Assembly (NCBI GenBank): GCA_964495885.1 | Contig: CAZBWO010000016.1 | Span: 1 to 64,000, forward strand | DNA: 64,000 bases | Source: PALG01 sp964495885 | GTDB lineage: Bacteria > Bacteroidota > Bacteroidia > Flavobacteriales > Flavobacteriaceae | Direction: 5' to 3' | Shown here: positions 43,299 through 52,393 of the stretch, piece after piece | How positions within the stretch are numbered: position 1 is the stretch's first letter | Layout of the letters: every line of letters begins with the position of its first letter | Program-made: the position numbers and the translations under genes | Notes under the pieces: generated by a model | What the model saw: only the letters and a program-made list of their open reading frames with translations | Told to the model about the DNA's origin: nothing | Databases searched by the model: none

Positions 43299-44834
43299 AT
43301 GAAAAAGATTATTTTTTTCACAAGTTTGATTTTACTTGTTGGTTGTAAAACAACTAAAATCAAAAATAACGATGTAAAAGATGATGGGATTATCTCGTTC
43401 ACCTTGGTACAATTAAATGATGTGTATGAAATTGCCCCCTTGGGAGGCGGAAAATATGGAGGTATGGCCCGGGTAGCACATGTGATAGATTCTATTAAAG
43501 AAGTGCAACCCAACACCTTTTTATTTCATGCAGGGGATTTTTTAAATCCGTCTTTAATTGGAACCATTAAATATCAAGGGGAGCGTATTCGTGGGAAGCA
43601 AATGATTGAAGTGATGAATGCCATGGATTTTGAACTGGTAACTTTTGGGAATCATGAGTTTGACGTTGGAAGGGAAGCATTGCAACAACGATTGAATGAG
43701 TCTAATTTTTATTGGACGACCGCTAATTGTTTTGAACAGTTGGAAGACGGTCCAAGATCATTCTATTTTGAACGGGGAGGAGATTCTATTTATGTCCCGG
43801 AAACATATACCATTCATATGACTGATAGTGATAGTACTCAATTGGACGTTGGCTTTTTTGGAGTTACCCTTCCTTCTAATCCACAGGATTTTGTGTATTA
43901 TTCAGATATGTATTTAGAGGCAGGTAGTGCCGTAAGTAAATTGCAGATGCAACAGTCTGACATCATTATGGGGCTTACCCATCTTACTATAGAACAAGAT
44001 AAGGAATTGGCCCGTAGATATCCAGCAGTGTCTTTTATTATGGGAGGACATGAACATAACAATATGCTGCACGAAGTTGGGCAAACCAAAATTGCCAAGG
44101 CAGATGCTAATGCTAAAACCATTTATATTCACCATTGTACTTTTAATAAAAAGACAAAATACCTTAAAATTGATTCCCAATTGTTTCCCATAGATGAAAC
44201 AATTTCAGAAAAACCAGATGTGAAGGCAATTGTGGATCGATGGAATGCGATTTTGGAAAAGGAAATCACACAAGTTGTACCAGACCCTAATGAAGTAATT
44301 TACATAGCAAACCCTCCATTGGATGCTACCGATAGTGCCAGCAGGGGTATACAAACCAATATGGGTGATATCATCACCAAGGCAATGGCTTGGTCTTTTA
44401 AAGAGCCTGTGGACGCTGCTTTGGTAAATGGCGGTTCCATACGGTTGGATGATCAATTAAGTGGCCCAGTAACAAGTTTGGATATTTTTAGAGTTTTGCC
44501 TTTTGGTGGGCATGTGGCTAAGGTAGATATCAAAGGTGATTTATTGATAGAGGTGTTAAATTTTGGTAAGGAAAATAGTGGTACTGGGGCTTATTTACAA
44601 CGATACAATATAAATGAGGGTATTAATGGAAATTGGCTACTGGAGGGCAACCCTATTGAAAATGACAAAGTATACCAAGTAGCATTCAGTGATTTTTTAT
44701 TGAAAGGATACGACATTCCATTTCTAACAACTGAAAATAAAGGGGTTTTGAAGGTTTATGAACCTGATAAATCTGAAAACGCTTCCGATATCCGAAAAGC
44801 AATAATCATGTATCTTAAACACTTGAAGAAATGA
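43299..44834 (+). CDS. Exported bifunctional metallophosphatase/5'-nucleotidase
   Basis: A 511-residue lipoprotein (signal peptide ending LLVGCK, lipobox Cys about 15). The calcineurin-like phosphatase domain (about 25-300) has GNHEFDVG (about 112-119), the dinuclear metal motif GGHEHN (about 250), and the HAGDFLNPS segment, an unusual spelling of the first motif where GD is preserved. The C-terminal 5'-nucleotidase domain (about 320-510) has NGGSIRLDD and LPFGGHVAKVDIKG. It should hydrolyse extracytoplasmic nucleotides or sugar nucleotides. It overlaps the haem-binding gene by 4 nt. Confidence 0.9.
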   Translation: MKKIIFFTSLILLVGCKTTKIKNNDVKDDGIISFTLVQLNDVYEIAPLGGGKYGGMARVAHVIDSIKEVQPNTFLFHAGDFLNPSLIGTIKYQGERIRGKQMIEVMNAMDFELVTFGNHEFDVGREALQQRLNESNFYWTTANCFEQLEDGPRSFYFERGGDSIYVPETYTIHMTDSDSTQLDVGFFGVTLPSNPQDFVYYSDMYLEAGSAVSKLQMQQSDIIMGLTHLTIEQDKELARRYPAVSFIMGGHEHNNMLHEVGQTKIAKADANAKTIYIHHCTFNKKTKYLKIDSQLFPIDETISEKPDVKAIVDRWNAILEKEITQVVPDPNEVIYIANPPLDATDSASRGIQTNMGDIITKAMAWSFKEPVDAALVNGGSIRLDDQLSGPVTSLDIFRVLPFGGHVAKVDIKGDLLIEVLNFGKENSGTGAYLQRYNINEGINGNWLLEGNPIENDKVYQVAFSDFLLKGYDIPFLTTENKGVLKVYEPDKSENASDIRKAIIMYLKHLKK

Positions 44835-45307
44835 AGAAAATAGTCAAATATGTTTTGTTACTAGCCTTGGCGGCATTAGTAGTTATCCAATTTATACGTC
44901 CAGAAAGAAACACTTCCGGTTATGAAGCTGTAGCTTCTTTTGAAGCTGCAACAAAGCCTTCCGCAGAGGTAAAAGGAATTTTGAAAGATAATTGTTATGA
45001 TTGCCACAGTAATCACACACAATATCCATGGTATGCAGAAATTGCTCCATTTTCCTATTGGTTGGCAGATCATATTGAACATGGAAAAGAAGAATTAAAT
45101 GTTTCAGATTGGGAACAATATTCCGTAAAACGGAAAGATCATAAATTGGAAGAAGTCATTGAGGAAGTAGAAGAGGGGCATATGCCCTTGGATTCCTATA
45201 CTTGGCTTCATGGTGATCTTACAGATAATGAAAAACAGCTGTTAATTCAATGGGCACAGTTGGCCAGATTACCGTTTAAGGAAATGGCAGAATTTTCAGA
45301 AAAGTAA
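44831..45307 (+). CDS. Haem-binding domain protein with CxxCH motif
   Basis: A 158-residue protein with an uncleaved N-terminal membrane segment (about 5-22) and a periplasmic domain with CYDCHSN (about 56-62), a c-type haem attachment site, inside the family pattern NCYDCHSNHTQYPWYAEIAP. The second half is helical and acidic. The haem would be attached by CcsBA (11764), the only c-type maturation factor seen in the window. Role probably electron transfer; partners unknown. Last gene of the pyrD operon. Confidence 0.9.
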   Translation: MKKIVKYVLLLALAALVVIQFIRPERNTSGYEAVASFEAATKPSAEVKGILKDNCYDCHSNHTQYPWYAEIAPFSYWLADHIEHGKEELNVSDWEQYSVKRKDHKLEEVIEEVEEGHMPLDSYTWLHGDLTDNEKQLLIQWAQLARLPFKEMAEFSEK

Positions 45308-45346
45308 TCTTCTAAACCCTAATCTATTTTATCCAAGTTTTTGTCC

Positions 45347-45354
45347 TATATTTG
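45347..45354 (+). promoter_or_regulatory. -7 box of guaB
   Basis: TATATTTG is a perfect match to TAnnTTTG, about 50 nt before the guaB ATG. The leader shows no recognisable purine riboswitch. Confidence 0.6.
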
Positions 45355-45405
45355 CATGCAATTAAATAACAACCCATTCCAACCCTGGAACTAAATTTAA
45401 TTGCG

Positions 45406-46878
45406 ATGACTGCACACGAAAATAAAATCCTAGGAGAAGGCCTTACTTATGACGACGTACTTTTGGTACCGGCGTATTCTGAAGTTTTGCCTAGGGAGGT
45501 TTCCATCTCTTCCAAATTTTCAAAGAATATAGCCCTTAACGCTCCTATTGTTTCGGCTGCTATGGATACCGTTACAGAAAGCGACATGGCAATTGCCATG
45601 GCACGGGAAGGGGGAATTGGTGTGATTCATAAAAATATGACCATCAAGCAGCAGGCAGCGCAGGTACGAAAAGTAAAACGTGCCGAAAGCGGCATGATCC
45701 AAGATCCAGTTACGCTTAAAAAAGACAATACCGTCCAGGATGCCCAAAATACTATGCGGGAGTATAAAATTGGTGGAATTCCTATTGTGGATGATCAAAA
45801 CAAACTTATTGGGATTGTTACAAATAGGGATCTTCGCTTTGAACATAATTACGACCGTAAGTTGGAAGAAGTGATGACCCATGAAAAGTTGGTAACCGTA
45901 GGGAAAGGTACTTCCTTAAAAGATGCAGAAATCATCCTTCAGGAAAATAAAATTGAAAAACTACCCGTCGTAGCCGAAGATGGCTCCCTATTAGGACTTA
46001 TCACTTTTAGGGATATTACCAAGCTTACCCAAAAGCCCATGGCCAATAAGGATGACTACGGAAGGCTTCGGGTGGCAGCTGCAATTGGCGTTACCGGTGA
46101 TGCTGTTGAACGTGCCGAAGCGCTGGTGAATGCTCAGGTGGATGCCATTATAATCGACACAGCTCACGGACATACCAAAGGAGTGGTTGCGGTACTAAAG
46201 GAAGTTAAAAAGAAATTTCCGGAATTGGAAGTAGTGGTGGGAAATATTGCCACTGCCGAAGCTGCCAAATATTTAGTGGAAGCAGGTGCAGATGCTGTAA
46301 AAGTAGGGATAGGACCAGGCTCTATTTGTACGACTAGGGTAGTGGCAGGGGTTGGTTTTCCACAGTTTTCTGCGGTGTTGGAAGTTGCCCATGCCATTAA
46401 AGGGTCTGGAGTTCCTGTTATTGCAGACGGAGGTATTCGTTACACGGGAGATATTCCCAAAGCATTGGCAGCAGGTGCAGATTGCGTAATGTTGGGTTCT
46501 TTGTTGGCTGGTACCAAGGAATCTCCTGGGGAAACCATTATTTATGAAGGAAGAAAATTTAAATCCTATCGTGGAATGGGAAGTGTGGAAGCCATGAAAA
46601 AAGGTTCTAAGGACCGGTATTTCCAAGATGTGGAAGATGATATCAAAAAACTTGTTCCAGAAGGTATTGTGGGTAGGGTTCCTTATAAGGGTGAATTGGT
46701 GGAAAGTATGACTCAATTTATAGGAGGACTACGTGCCGGAATGGGCTATTGTGGAGCCAAAGACATTGAAACCTTAAAGGAAAATGGACGTTTTGTTAAA
46801 ATTACATCTGCGGGAATTCATGAAAGTCATCCACATGATGTGACCATTACCAAAGAGGCTCCTAATTATTCGAGATAA
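45406..46878 (+). CDS. guaB: IMP dehydrogenase
   Basis: A 490-residue cytoplasmic enzyme oxidising IMP to XMP, the committed step of GMP synthesis. The TIM barrel is split by two CBS domains (about 95-205, with GGIPIVDDQNKLIGIVTNRD and KLPVVAEDGSLLGLITFRD). The catalytic loop GPGSICTTR holds the nucleophilic Cys (about 306), and the flap region has SYRGMGS. Standard length. It is monocistronic with a strong terminator downstream. Confidence 0.98.
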   Translation: MTAHENKILGEGLTYDDVLLVPAYSEVLPREVSISSKFSKNIALNAPIVSAAMDTVTESDMAIAMAREGGIGVIHKNMTIKQQAAQVRKVKRAESGMIQDPVTLKKDNTVQDAQNTMREYKIGGIPIVDDQNKLIGIVTNRDLRFEHNYDRKLEEVMTHEKLVTVGKGTSLKDAEIILQENKIEKLPVVAEDGSLLGLITFRDITKLTQKPMANKDDYGRLRVAAAIGVTGDAVERAEALVNAQVDAIIIDTAHGHTKGVVAVLKEVKKKFPELEVVVGNIATAEAAKYLVEAGADAVKVGIGPGSICTTRVVAGVGFPQFSAVLEVAHAIKGSGVPVIADGGIRYTGDIPKALAAGADCVMLGSLLAGTKESPGETIIYEGRKFKSYRGMGSVEAMKKGSKDRYFQDVEDDIKKLVPEGIVGRVPYKGELVESMTQFIGGLRAGMGYCGAKDIETLKENGRFVKITSAGIHESHPHDVTITKEAPNYSR

Positions 46879-46905
46879 AAAAAACTCCCATTTGGGAGTT
46901 TTTTT
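46877..46905. terminator. Bidirectional terminator after guaB
   Basis: AAAAAAACTCCCA-TT-TGGGAGTTTTTTT in the gap between the convergent guaB and OmpH-like genes. Confidence 0.9.
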
Positions 46906-46922
46906 ATACAATAAGATTAATG

Positions 46923-47435
46923 TTATTCTTCTTCCTTCACTTCAATGCCCATCTCCTTGAGCACGGCAAGGGTTAGGTCGAAACGGTTATCCACGTAAAC
47001 CACATCATTATTTCTAAGCAATACTTGTGTATACCCACCGGCTCCAGCTACTTTTTCCAGAGCTTCACCCACTTTGGTATATAGTGGTTGCATAAGTTCA
47101 TCTTGCTTTGCAAGGATTAACTGATTCCCATTCTGCTGAAATTTATTAATGTTGTTTTCCATTGCAACTAGGGAGTCCTGTCTTGATTTTCGCTGGTTGA
47201 TGGTTAAGCTTACTTCATCCTGTTGGTATTTTTGCACTTTAGATTGTAGTAGCTGCATTTTGGATTGCAGTTCGCCTTCCAATCCTTTGCTGAAAATTTG
47301 TACTTGATCTTGTACATCCTTTAATTCTGGCATTTTGCTAAGTACAAAATCTACATCAATTGTGCCCACCTTTGTTTCTTGAGCGAAAAGAGTAGCACTT
47401 AGTAAGAGTAATAAAAAGGTAAGATGCTTCATCAT
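46923..47435 (-). CDS. OmpH/Skp-family periplasmic chaperone
   Basis: About 170 residues from the MMKHLTF start at 47435. Signal peptide ending LFAQ, then TKVGTIDVDFVLSKMPE, typical of the Skp/OmpH N-terminus, a long coiled coil (about 35-120, with VQIFSKGLEGELQSKMQLLQ) and a C-terminal beta strand part (VVYVDNRFDLT). Skp-like trimers hold unfolded outer-membrane proteins in the periplasm. This fits the SurA-like proteins encoded at 48145-52384. The exact start (47435 or 47432) is uncertain. Confidence 0.88.
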   Translation of the reverse strand: MMKHLTFLLLLLSATLFAQETKVGTIDVDFVLSKMPELKDVQDQVQIFSKGLEGELQSKMQLLQSKVQKYQQDEVSLTINQRKSRQDSLVAMENNINKFQQNGNQLILAKQDELMQPLYTKVGEALEKVAGAGGYTQVLLRNNDVVYVDNRFDLTLAVLKEMGIEVKEEE

Positions 47436-47557
47436 TTGTTTAATTTTTGGCAATGATATTATTTTTTTTGGACTTATGGAAACCTTCCATGCGTGTTTAT
47501 GTCTTTATCTACTTCATTTTGAAAGCATTTCTCAAAAAAGATGCCATCATTTAAAGA

Positions 47558-48013
47558 TTATGATTCCAATACCGAAATGCCCTGCTCTGCAAAGTTTTTG
47601 AAATCCTCCATGTACTTTTTAGACTGTTTTTTAAACGCCCCAGGCATGAGCCAACCCATTAGTTTCATACCAATTCCCGAAAATTGAAATTCACTCTCAC
47701 TAACCCATTGAGTGGTTTTATCATCAATTTCTTTGAAAAAGTTTTTTTGGATGTTGTGTACTCCATTAGTGTCATAGGTGGCGTGAAAGGTTTCGGGGAA
47801 ATTATTTTCAATAATGGTCTCAGTAAGGACCATATTTCTTTTCCCCATTTGGTATTTTAATTCCATTGTAGCACCTGGCTCTCCGGGGGTGCCTTGCAAA
47901 ATTTTATAGTCTAAAAGTCCTCTTTGCCAATGTTTCATGTTTTCTGGATTATCCATTTTCTTAATGACTTCTTCTCTTGGAAGTGCAATTGTGATTTCAG
48001 TAATGTATTTCAT
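47558..48013 (-). CDS. SRPBCC (START-like) family protein
   Basis: A 151-residue cytoplasmic protein from the ATG at 48013 (MKYITEITIALPREEVIKKM). The helix-grip fold pattern is visible: first strand, two short helices, then repeated amphipathic strands (ATMELKYQMGKRNMVLTETI, QWVSESEFQFSGIGMKLM) and a C-terminal long helix (KKQSKKYMEDFKNFAEQG). A frame from 48109 extends into the divergent promoter and is rejected. These proteins bind lipids or polyketides; no ligand can be named. Confidence 0.85.
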   Translation of the reverse strand: MKYITEITIALPREEVIKKMDNPENMKHWQRGLLDYKILQGTPGEPGATMELKYQMGKRNMVLTETIIENNFPETFHATYDTNGVHNIQKNFFKEIDDKTTQWVSESEFQFSGIGMKLMGWLMPGAFKKQSKKYMEDFKNFAEQGISVLES

Positions 48014-48091
48014 AATGGTATAGGTATTGATTGATTTTCTTTCCCTATAAAAATAAAAGATTTTAGAATATGAAACGTTATGGGTAGAGGA

Positions 48092-48123
48092 TTGTGAAAC
48101 CCTAACCATTTTTATTATTTTTG
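48092..48123 (+). promoter_or_regulatory. Promoter of the envelope-folding operon
   Basis: TTG at 48092-48094 and TATTTTTG at 48116-48123, spacer 21 nt. It overlaps the earliest in-frame ATG (48121), so translation must begin downstream. Confidence 0.7.
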
Positions 48124-48144
48124 CGAGGTTTGAAAAATATGCAT

Positions 48145-50100
48145 ATGAAAAACATTAGTATTGCGCTTATCGCTTTTTTAATTGGTTATTCTGCTTTTTC
48201 CCAGCAAAAAGGAAAAGTATTGATGGAGATTGAAGGAACCCTGGTTTATGCTTCGGAATTTAAGCGGGTATATAAAAAGAACCTAGAGCTCGTGCAGGAA
48301 GAGGATCAAAAATCGGTAGATGGATATCTTAACTTATTTATTGATTACAAATTAAAAGTAGCTGAAGCCAATGCGCAAGGTCTTCAGAATAGACCTGCAT
48401 TTAAAAGGGATCTTCTCAAGTACGAAAAACAATTATCCCAAAAATATCTAGAAGAAGATCAAGTGACCAGTGAGTTGGTGAAAGAGGCATACGATCGTGG
48501 AAAAGAACAGTTAAAGGTTTCCCATATTCTTATTAGAATAGGAATGGATGTACTTCCAAAGGATAGTTTGGAAGCCTACAACAAGATGGAGATGATTCGT
48601 CAAAAAGCCTTAAATGGTGAGGATTTCAATGAACTTGCCTTAGAGTATTCTGAAGAACCTGGTATTGAAAAAACCAAGGGAAGCCTTAATTATTTTTCGG
48701 TATTTGACATGGTATATCCTTTTGAAACAGAAGCATATAAGACATCTAAAGGCGCGGTTTCAAATATTGTTCGTTCGCAATATGGATACCATATTATTAA
48801 AGTGGAAGACCGTAGGGAAATAGCTCCAAAAATTGAAGTTTCCCATATTATGATTGCCAACAGGAAGGATAATACTACCGTTAATCCAAAACAGCGTATT
48901 GAGGAAATCAAAGCCATGCTGGATCAAGGACAATCATTTGAGAGTTTGGCAAAGCAATTTTCAGATGATAAAAATTCTGGAGTGAATGGCGGAAAATTAA
49001 ATCCTTTCACTAAAGGAGAGCTACGTTCTCCCATGTTTGAAGCCGCGGCGTATTCTTTAGAGAAAAAAGGGGAAGTTTCTGGTCCTGTGGAGTCTGAATT
49101 TGGCTGGCATCTTATTAGACTGGATTCTATTTTGTCTATTCCATCCTTTGAAGAACAAAAAAACTTTTTAGAGCGAAAAATACGGGAAGGGAATCGATCT
49201 AGTATTGTGAACGAAGCAGTAAATCAACAAATAAAAGACACCTATGGTTTTACCATGGGTGATGGTAATTTATCAGACCTTAATACGGCTGTTTCAGATG
49301 ATGTCTTAAAAAGAACTTGGAAATTCAATCCAGATTCCCTCTCAACTGATAAATTACTGTTCAGGATAGGAGATAAGGAACATAATTACAGTGATTTTCT
49401 GGAGTATGTAAGTACGATGCAACGAAGAGTTAGAAATTATAATTCCAAAGAAAATCTATTGAAGGATTTTTATGAATTCTACATGGATGAAAGTGTAAAA
49501 ACATATTTCAGGGAACAATTGGAAAAAGAGAATCCAGATTACGCAGCACTTATTAATGAGTATCGTGAAGGGCTTTTAATATTTGATGTCATGGAACAAA
49601 ATGTTTGGAACAAAGCGAAAGAGGATACCCTAGGACAGAAAGCCTATTATGAGTCACACAAAGATTCCTATAGATGGAAAGATCGAGTAGAAGCCAGTAT
49701 TTTTACGGCGCCAAGTAAATCAATCTTGGAAGAGGTAATCCGTTTGCTGAAAACTGGAATGAAGCCTTCCGAAATTAAGGAAACTATCAATAATGATAAT
49801 AAGGTGAACGTAATTCTTACGGAAGGCGTTTTTGAAAAAGGTGATAAAGAGTTGCCGGAAACGTATATCTTAAAAGAAGGTGTTTCTTCCATATTTGCAC
49901 AAAATGACACATTTGTTTTAGTAAGTTCCACGAAACATATGCCACCTTCACAGAAATCTTTTGAAGAGGTACGCGGACGTGTAATGGGGGATTACCAAGT
50001 GCAGGTGGAAAAAGATTGGGTGCAAAGTTTACAAGAGAAATATTCGGTGAAAGTTCATTCAAAAGTCCTGAAAAAAGTAAAAAAAGACCTAGGTTCATAA
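48145..50100 (+). CDS. Periplasmic parvulin-type peptidyl-prolyl isomerase with two rotamase domains
   Basis: A 651-residue exported protein from the ATG at 48145, chosen because an earlier ATG overlaps the promoter (48139 is also possible). Signal peptide ending SAFSQQ. Two parvulin domains are visible: first at about 125-215 (LKVSHILIRIG, FNELALEYSEEPG, GSLNYFSVFDMVYPFE, GYHIIKVEDR), second at about 228-330 (IEVSHIMIANR, SFESLAKQFSDDKNSGVNGG, FGWHLIRLD). The long C-terminus (about 340-650) is helical SurA/PpiD-like chaperone sequence. It probably folds outer-membrane and type IX cargo proteins. First of six tightly packed genes. Confidence 0.92.
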   Translation: MKNISIALIAFLIGYSAFSQQKGKVLMEIEGTLVYASEFKRVYKKNLELVQEEDQKSVDGYLNLFIDYKLKVAEANAQGLQNRPAFKRDLLKYEKQLSQKYLEEDQVTSELVKEAYDRGKEQLKVSHILIRIGMDVLPKDSLEAYNKMEMIRQKALNGEDFNELALEYSEEPGIEKTKGSLNYFSVFDMVYPFETEAYKTSKGAVSNIVRSQYGYHIIKVEDRREIAPKIEVSHIMIANRKDNTTVNPKQRIEEIKAMLDQGQSFESLAKQFSDDKNSGVNGGKLNPFTKGELRSPMFEAAAYSLEKKGEVSGPVESEFGWHLIRLDSILSIPSFEEQKNFLERKIREGNRSSIVNEAVNQQIKDTYGFTMGDGNLSDLNTAVSDDVLKRTWKFNPDSLSTDKLLFRIGDKEHNYSDFLEYVSTMQRRVRNYNSKENLLKDFYEFYMDESVKTYFREQLEKENPDYAALINEYREGLLIFDVMEQNVWNKAKEDTLGQKAYYESHKDSYRWKDRVEASIFTAPSKSILEEVIRLLKTGMKPSEIKETINNDNKVNVILTEGVFEKGDKELPETYILKEGVSSIFAQNDTFVLVSSTKHMPPSQKSFEEVRGRVMGDYQVQVEKDWVQSLQEKYSVKVHSKVLKKVKKDLGS

Positions 50101-50949
50101 ATGAAATGGAAATTGATAATCATATGGAGTTGTACCATTTTAGCTTCTTGTAACTATCTTAAAAAGGAGGAAACCAAAACACCACTAGCACGAGTTAATG
50201 ACAACTTTCTGTTTTGGGAAGATGTTGAGGAACAATTTGGAGAAGCCTTAAAGGGAGAGGATAGTCTTCAGGTTATCAATAATTATATCAATAGGTGGGC
50301 CACTCAACGGTTATTGATAGATCAAGCGGGAATCAATCTCCCTGCGGAAAAAATCACCGAGTTCGAGGCGTTGATTGAACAATACAGAAATGATCTTTAC
50401 ACAGAAGCTTATAAAAGTACCATTGTAAGTAAACAGTTAGATAGTACAATTTCAAACGCAGAGCTTATTACTTTTTATGAACGCAATAAGGACAACTTCA
50501 GGTTGAATGAGGAGATGTTCAAATTGCGCTATGTGGAAGTTGAAAATGAATTTTCAAATAGAAACAAGCTGAAGGAACAACTCATACGATTCAATAAAGA
50601 AGATAAAACCAGTCTTTCCGAAATGAGTATTCAGTTTAAATCCTATAACCTAAACGACTCTACCTGGGTAAAAAAAGATAATCTTTTAAAGGCAATCCCA
50701 GTATTACAGCAGTATGGGGAACAAGTGCTAAAAAAAGGTTATTTTGGAGAGTTGCAAGATTCAATAGGTGTATATTTGCTTAAAATTGAAGCTGTTTTGG
50801 AGCCTAATGACGTTGCCCCTTTAACCTATGTGCAGCCAACAATACGACAAATTATTCTCAATCAGCGAAAACAAATATTAATTCAGGAATTAGAAAAGGA
50901 TATTACCAGAGATGCAATTAAGAACAATACTTTTGAAATATATCAATAG
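50101..50949 (+). CDS. SurA-like lipoprotein chaperone with degenerate parvulin region
   Basis: A 282-residue lipoprotein (signal peptide with lipobox LASC, Cys about 17). The N-terminal helices (about 30-110, ARVNDNFLFWEDVEEQFGEA) match SurA-type chaperone domains. The parvulin-like part (about 125-240) keeps the outline (FKLRYVEVEN for the usual HI strand) but lacks the catalytic histidine and the GGxLG turn of active members, so it is probably a pseudo-isomerase with chaperone function. It starts at the base after the stop of the previous gene. Its 3' end overlaps the next gene by 38 nt. Confidence 0.85.
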   Translation: MKWKLIIIWSCTILASCNYLKKEETKTPLARVNDNFLFWEDVEEQFGEALKGEDSLQVINNYINRWATQRLLIDQAGINLPAEKITEFEALIEQYRNDLYTEAYKSTIVSKQLDSTISNAELITFYERNKDNFRLNEEMFKLRYVEVENEFSNRNKLKEQLIRFNKEDKTSLSEMSIQFKSYNLNDSTWVKKDNLLKAIPVLQQYGEQVLKKGYFGELQDSIGVYLLKIEAVLEPNDVAPLTYVQPTIRQIILNQRKQILIQELEKDITRDAIKNNTFEIYQ

Positions 50950-52384
50950 CCCCAGGCAAATAGGAATGCTGCTTTTATTGGGTGCTTTTTCCCTTTCGGG
51001 ATGGAGCCAGGAAGTGGTAGTGGACAGCACCAATGCGATTACCCAAAACGTTCCCATTACAAAAAAGGATTCCATAAAACCTTTTCAGCGATTCAAGGCA
51101 GAAGGTGTTTCAGCAGTTATTGGGGAATATGTAATCCTTGATAGTGATATTGATAAGAGCTATCTAGAATTGGAACAACAAGGGATTTCTACAGAAGATA
51201 TTACCCGATGCCAGCTTATTGGGAAGCTTATGGAAGATAAACTGTATGCGCACCATGCTAAGGTTGACAGTCTAGAGGTTTCCGATGTTGAAATTACCCA
51301 ACGAATTGAGCAGCAGATGGCGTATATCATTGAGCAATTTGGAGGAGACGAAGACAAAGTAGCTAAGTTTTACAAAAAGGATAATATTGAAGAATTGAAA
51401 CAGGAACTTTTCGCAACCAATAAAACGCTCATGTTGGCAAGCCAGATGCAACAAAAAGTTGTTGAAAATGTTGAGGTTACCCCAGAAGAAGTACGTCAGT
51501 TCTTTTTTTCCATCCCTGAAGATGATAGACCTATTTTTAGTGCTGAAGTTGAAGTTGCACAAATTATCATAGAACCCGAAATTACTGAGAAAGCTCGTCA
51601 AGATGTAATTGATAAGTTGAACGAATTTAAGCGGGATATTGTAGATAATGGGGCAAGTTTTGCTACCAAAGCTGTATTGTATTCCAAAGATGGATCTGCC
51701 GCAAAAGGCGGGCTTATTCAAGGCATTAGAAAGACGTCTCCATATGCCAAGGAATTTAAGGATGTCGCTTTCTCATTATTAGAAGGGGAAGTAAGCGATC
51801 CTTTTGAAACAGAGTTTGGCTACCATATTCTTACTGTTGATAAAATTCGTGGGCAGGAAATTGATGTGCGTCATATCATATTATTTCCTGAAGTTTCCCA
51901 GAAAGAATTAGATGCTGCAAAGAAAACATTAGATTCCCTTCGTTTAGAAATTGAAGCAGGCACCATTACATTTGAAGATGCCGCACGTACGTTTTCAGAT
52001 GAAGAAGAAACTCGTGCCAATGGAGGGGTCTTGGTAAATCCTGTGTCATTGGATACCCGTTTTGACCTTACCAAAATGGATCCTGTTTTAAGCGCTCAAG
52101 TATATAACCTGGAAGAAGGGGAAATGTCTAAAGTGATGATTGACAGGGAACCCAGAACCCGGAAGGCCTTCTATAAATTACTTACAGTGACACATCGTTT
52201 TAGCGAGCACCAAGCAGATTTTCAGCAAGACTATGAAAAAATTAAGGATTTGGCGTTGAAGGAAAAGCAAATCCGTGAAATTGAAAAGTGGCAAAACAAA
52301 AAAATAAAGGAAACTTACGTGAGTGTCAATAAAGATTACTACGATTGTGAATTTTCCAGTAACTGGTTAAAGATTAACCAATAA
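50912..52384 (+). CDS. SurA-like periplasmic peptidyl-prolyl isomerase
   Basis: A 490-residue exported protein. The start at 50912 overlaps the previous gene by 38 nt but gives a signal peptide with basic residues (MQLRTILLKYINSPRQ, then LLLLGAFSLSGWSQ); the alternative ATG at 50966 lacks the basic start. The SurA-type N-terminal helical domain (about 60-190) is followed by a first parvulin-like domain (about 205-310, FSAEVEVAQIIIEP, SFATKAVLYSKDGSAAKGG, FGYHILTVDKI) and a second (about 312-420, IDVRHIILFPE, TFEDAARTFSDEEETRANGG). It should help fold outer-membrane proteins. 9 nt before the MoxR gene. Confidence 0.9.
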   Translation: MQLRTILLKYINSPRQIGMLLLLGAFSLSGWSQEVVVDSTNAITQNVPITKKDSIKPFQRFKAEGVSAVIGEYVILDSDIDKSYLELEQQGISTEDITRCQLIGKLMEDKLYAHHAKVDSLEVSDVEITQRIEQQMAYIIEQFGGDEDKVAKFYKKDNIEELKQELFATNKTLMLASQMQQKVVENVEVTPEEVRQFFFSIPEDDRPIFSAEVEVAQIIIEPEITEKARQDVIDKLNEFKRDIVDNGASFATKAVLYSKDGSAAKGGLIQGIRKTSPYAKEFKDVAFSLLEGEVSDPFETEFGYHILTVDKIRGQEIDVRHIILFPEVSQKELDAAKKTLDSLRLEIEAGTITFEDAARTFSDEEETRANGGVLVNPVSLDTRFDLTKMDPVLSAQVYNLEEGEMSKVMIDREPRTRKAFYKLLTVTHRFSEHQADFQQDYEKIKDLALKEKQIREIEKWQNKKIKETYVSVNKDYYDCEFSSNWLKINQ

Positions 52385-52393
52385 AAAAAATCT

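Noticed and set aside
45307..45405. Purine riboswitch before guaB
   Set aside because: The leader is too short and lacks the conserved junction sequences.
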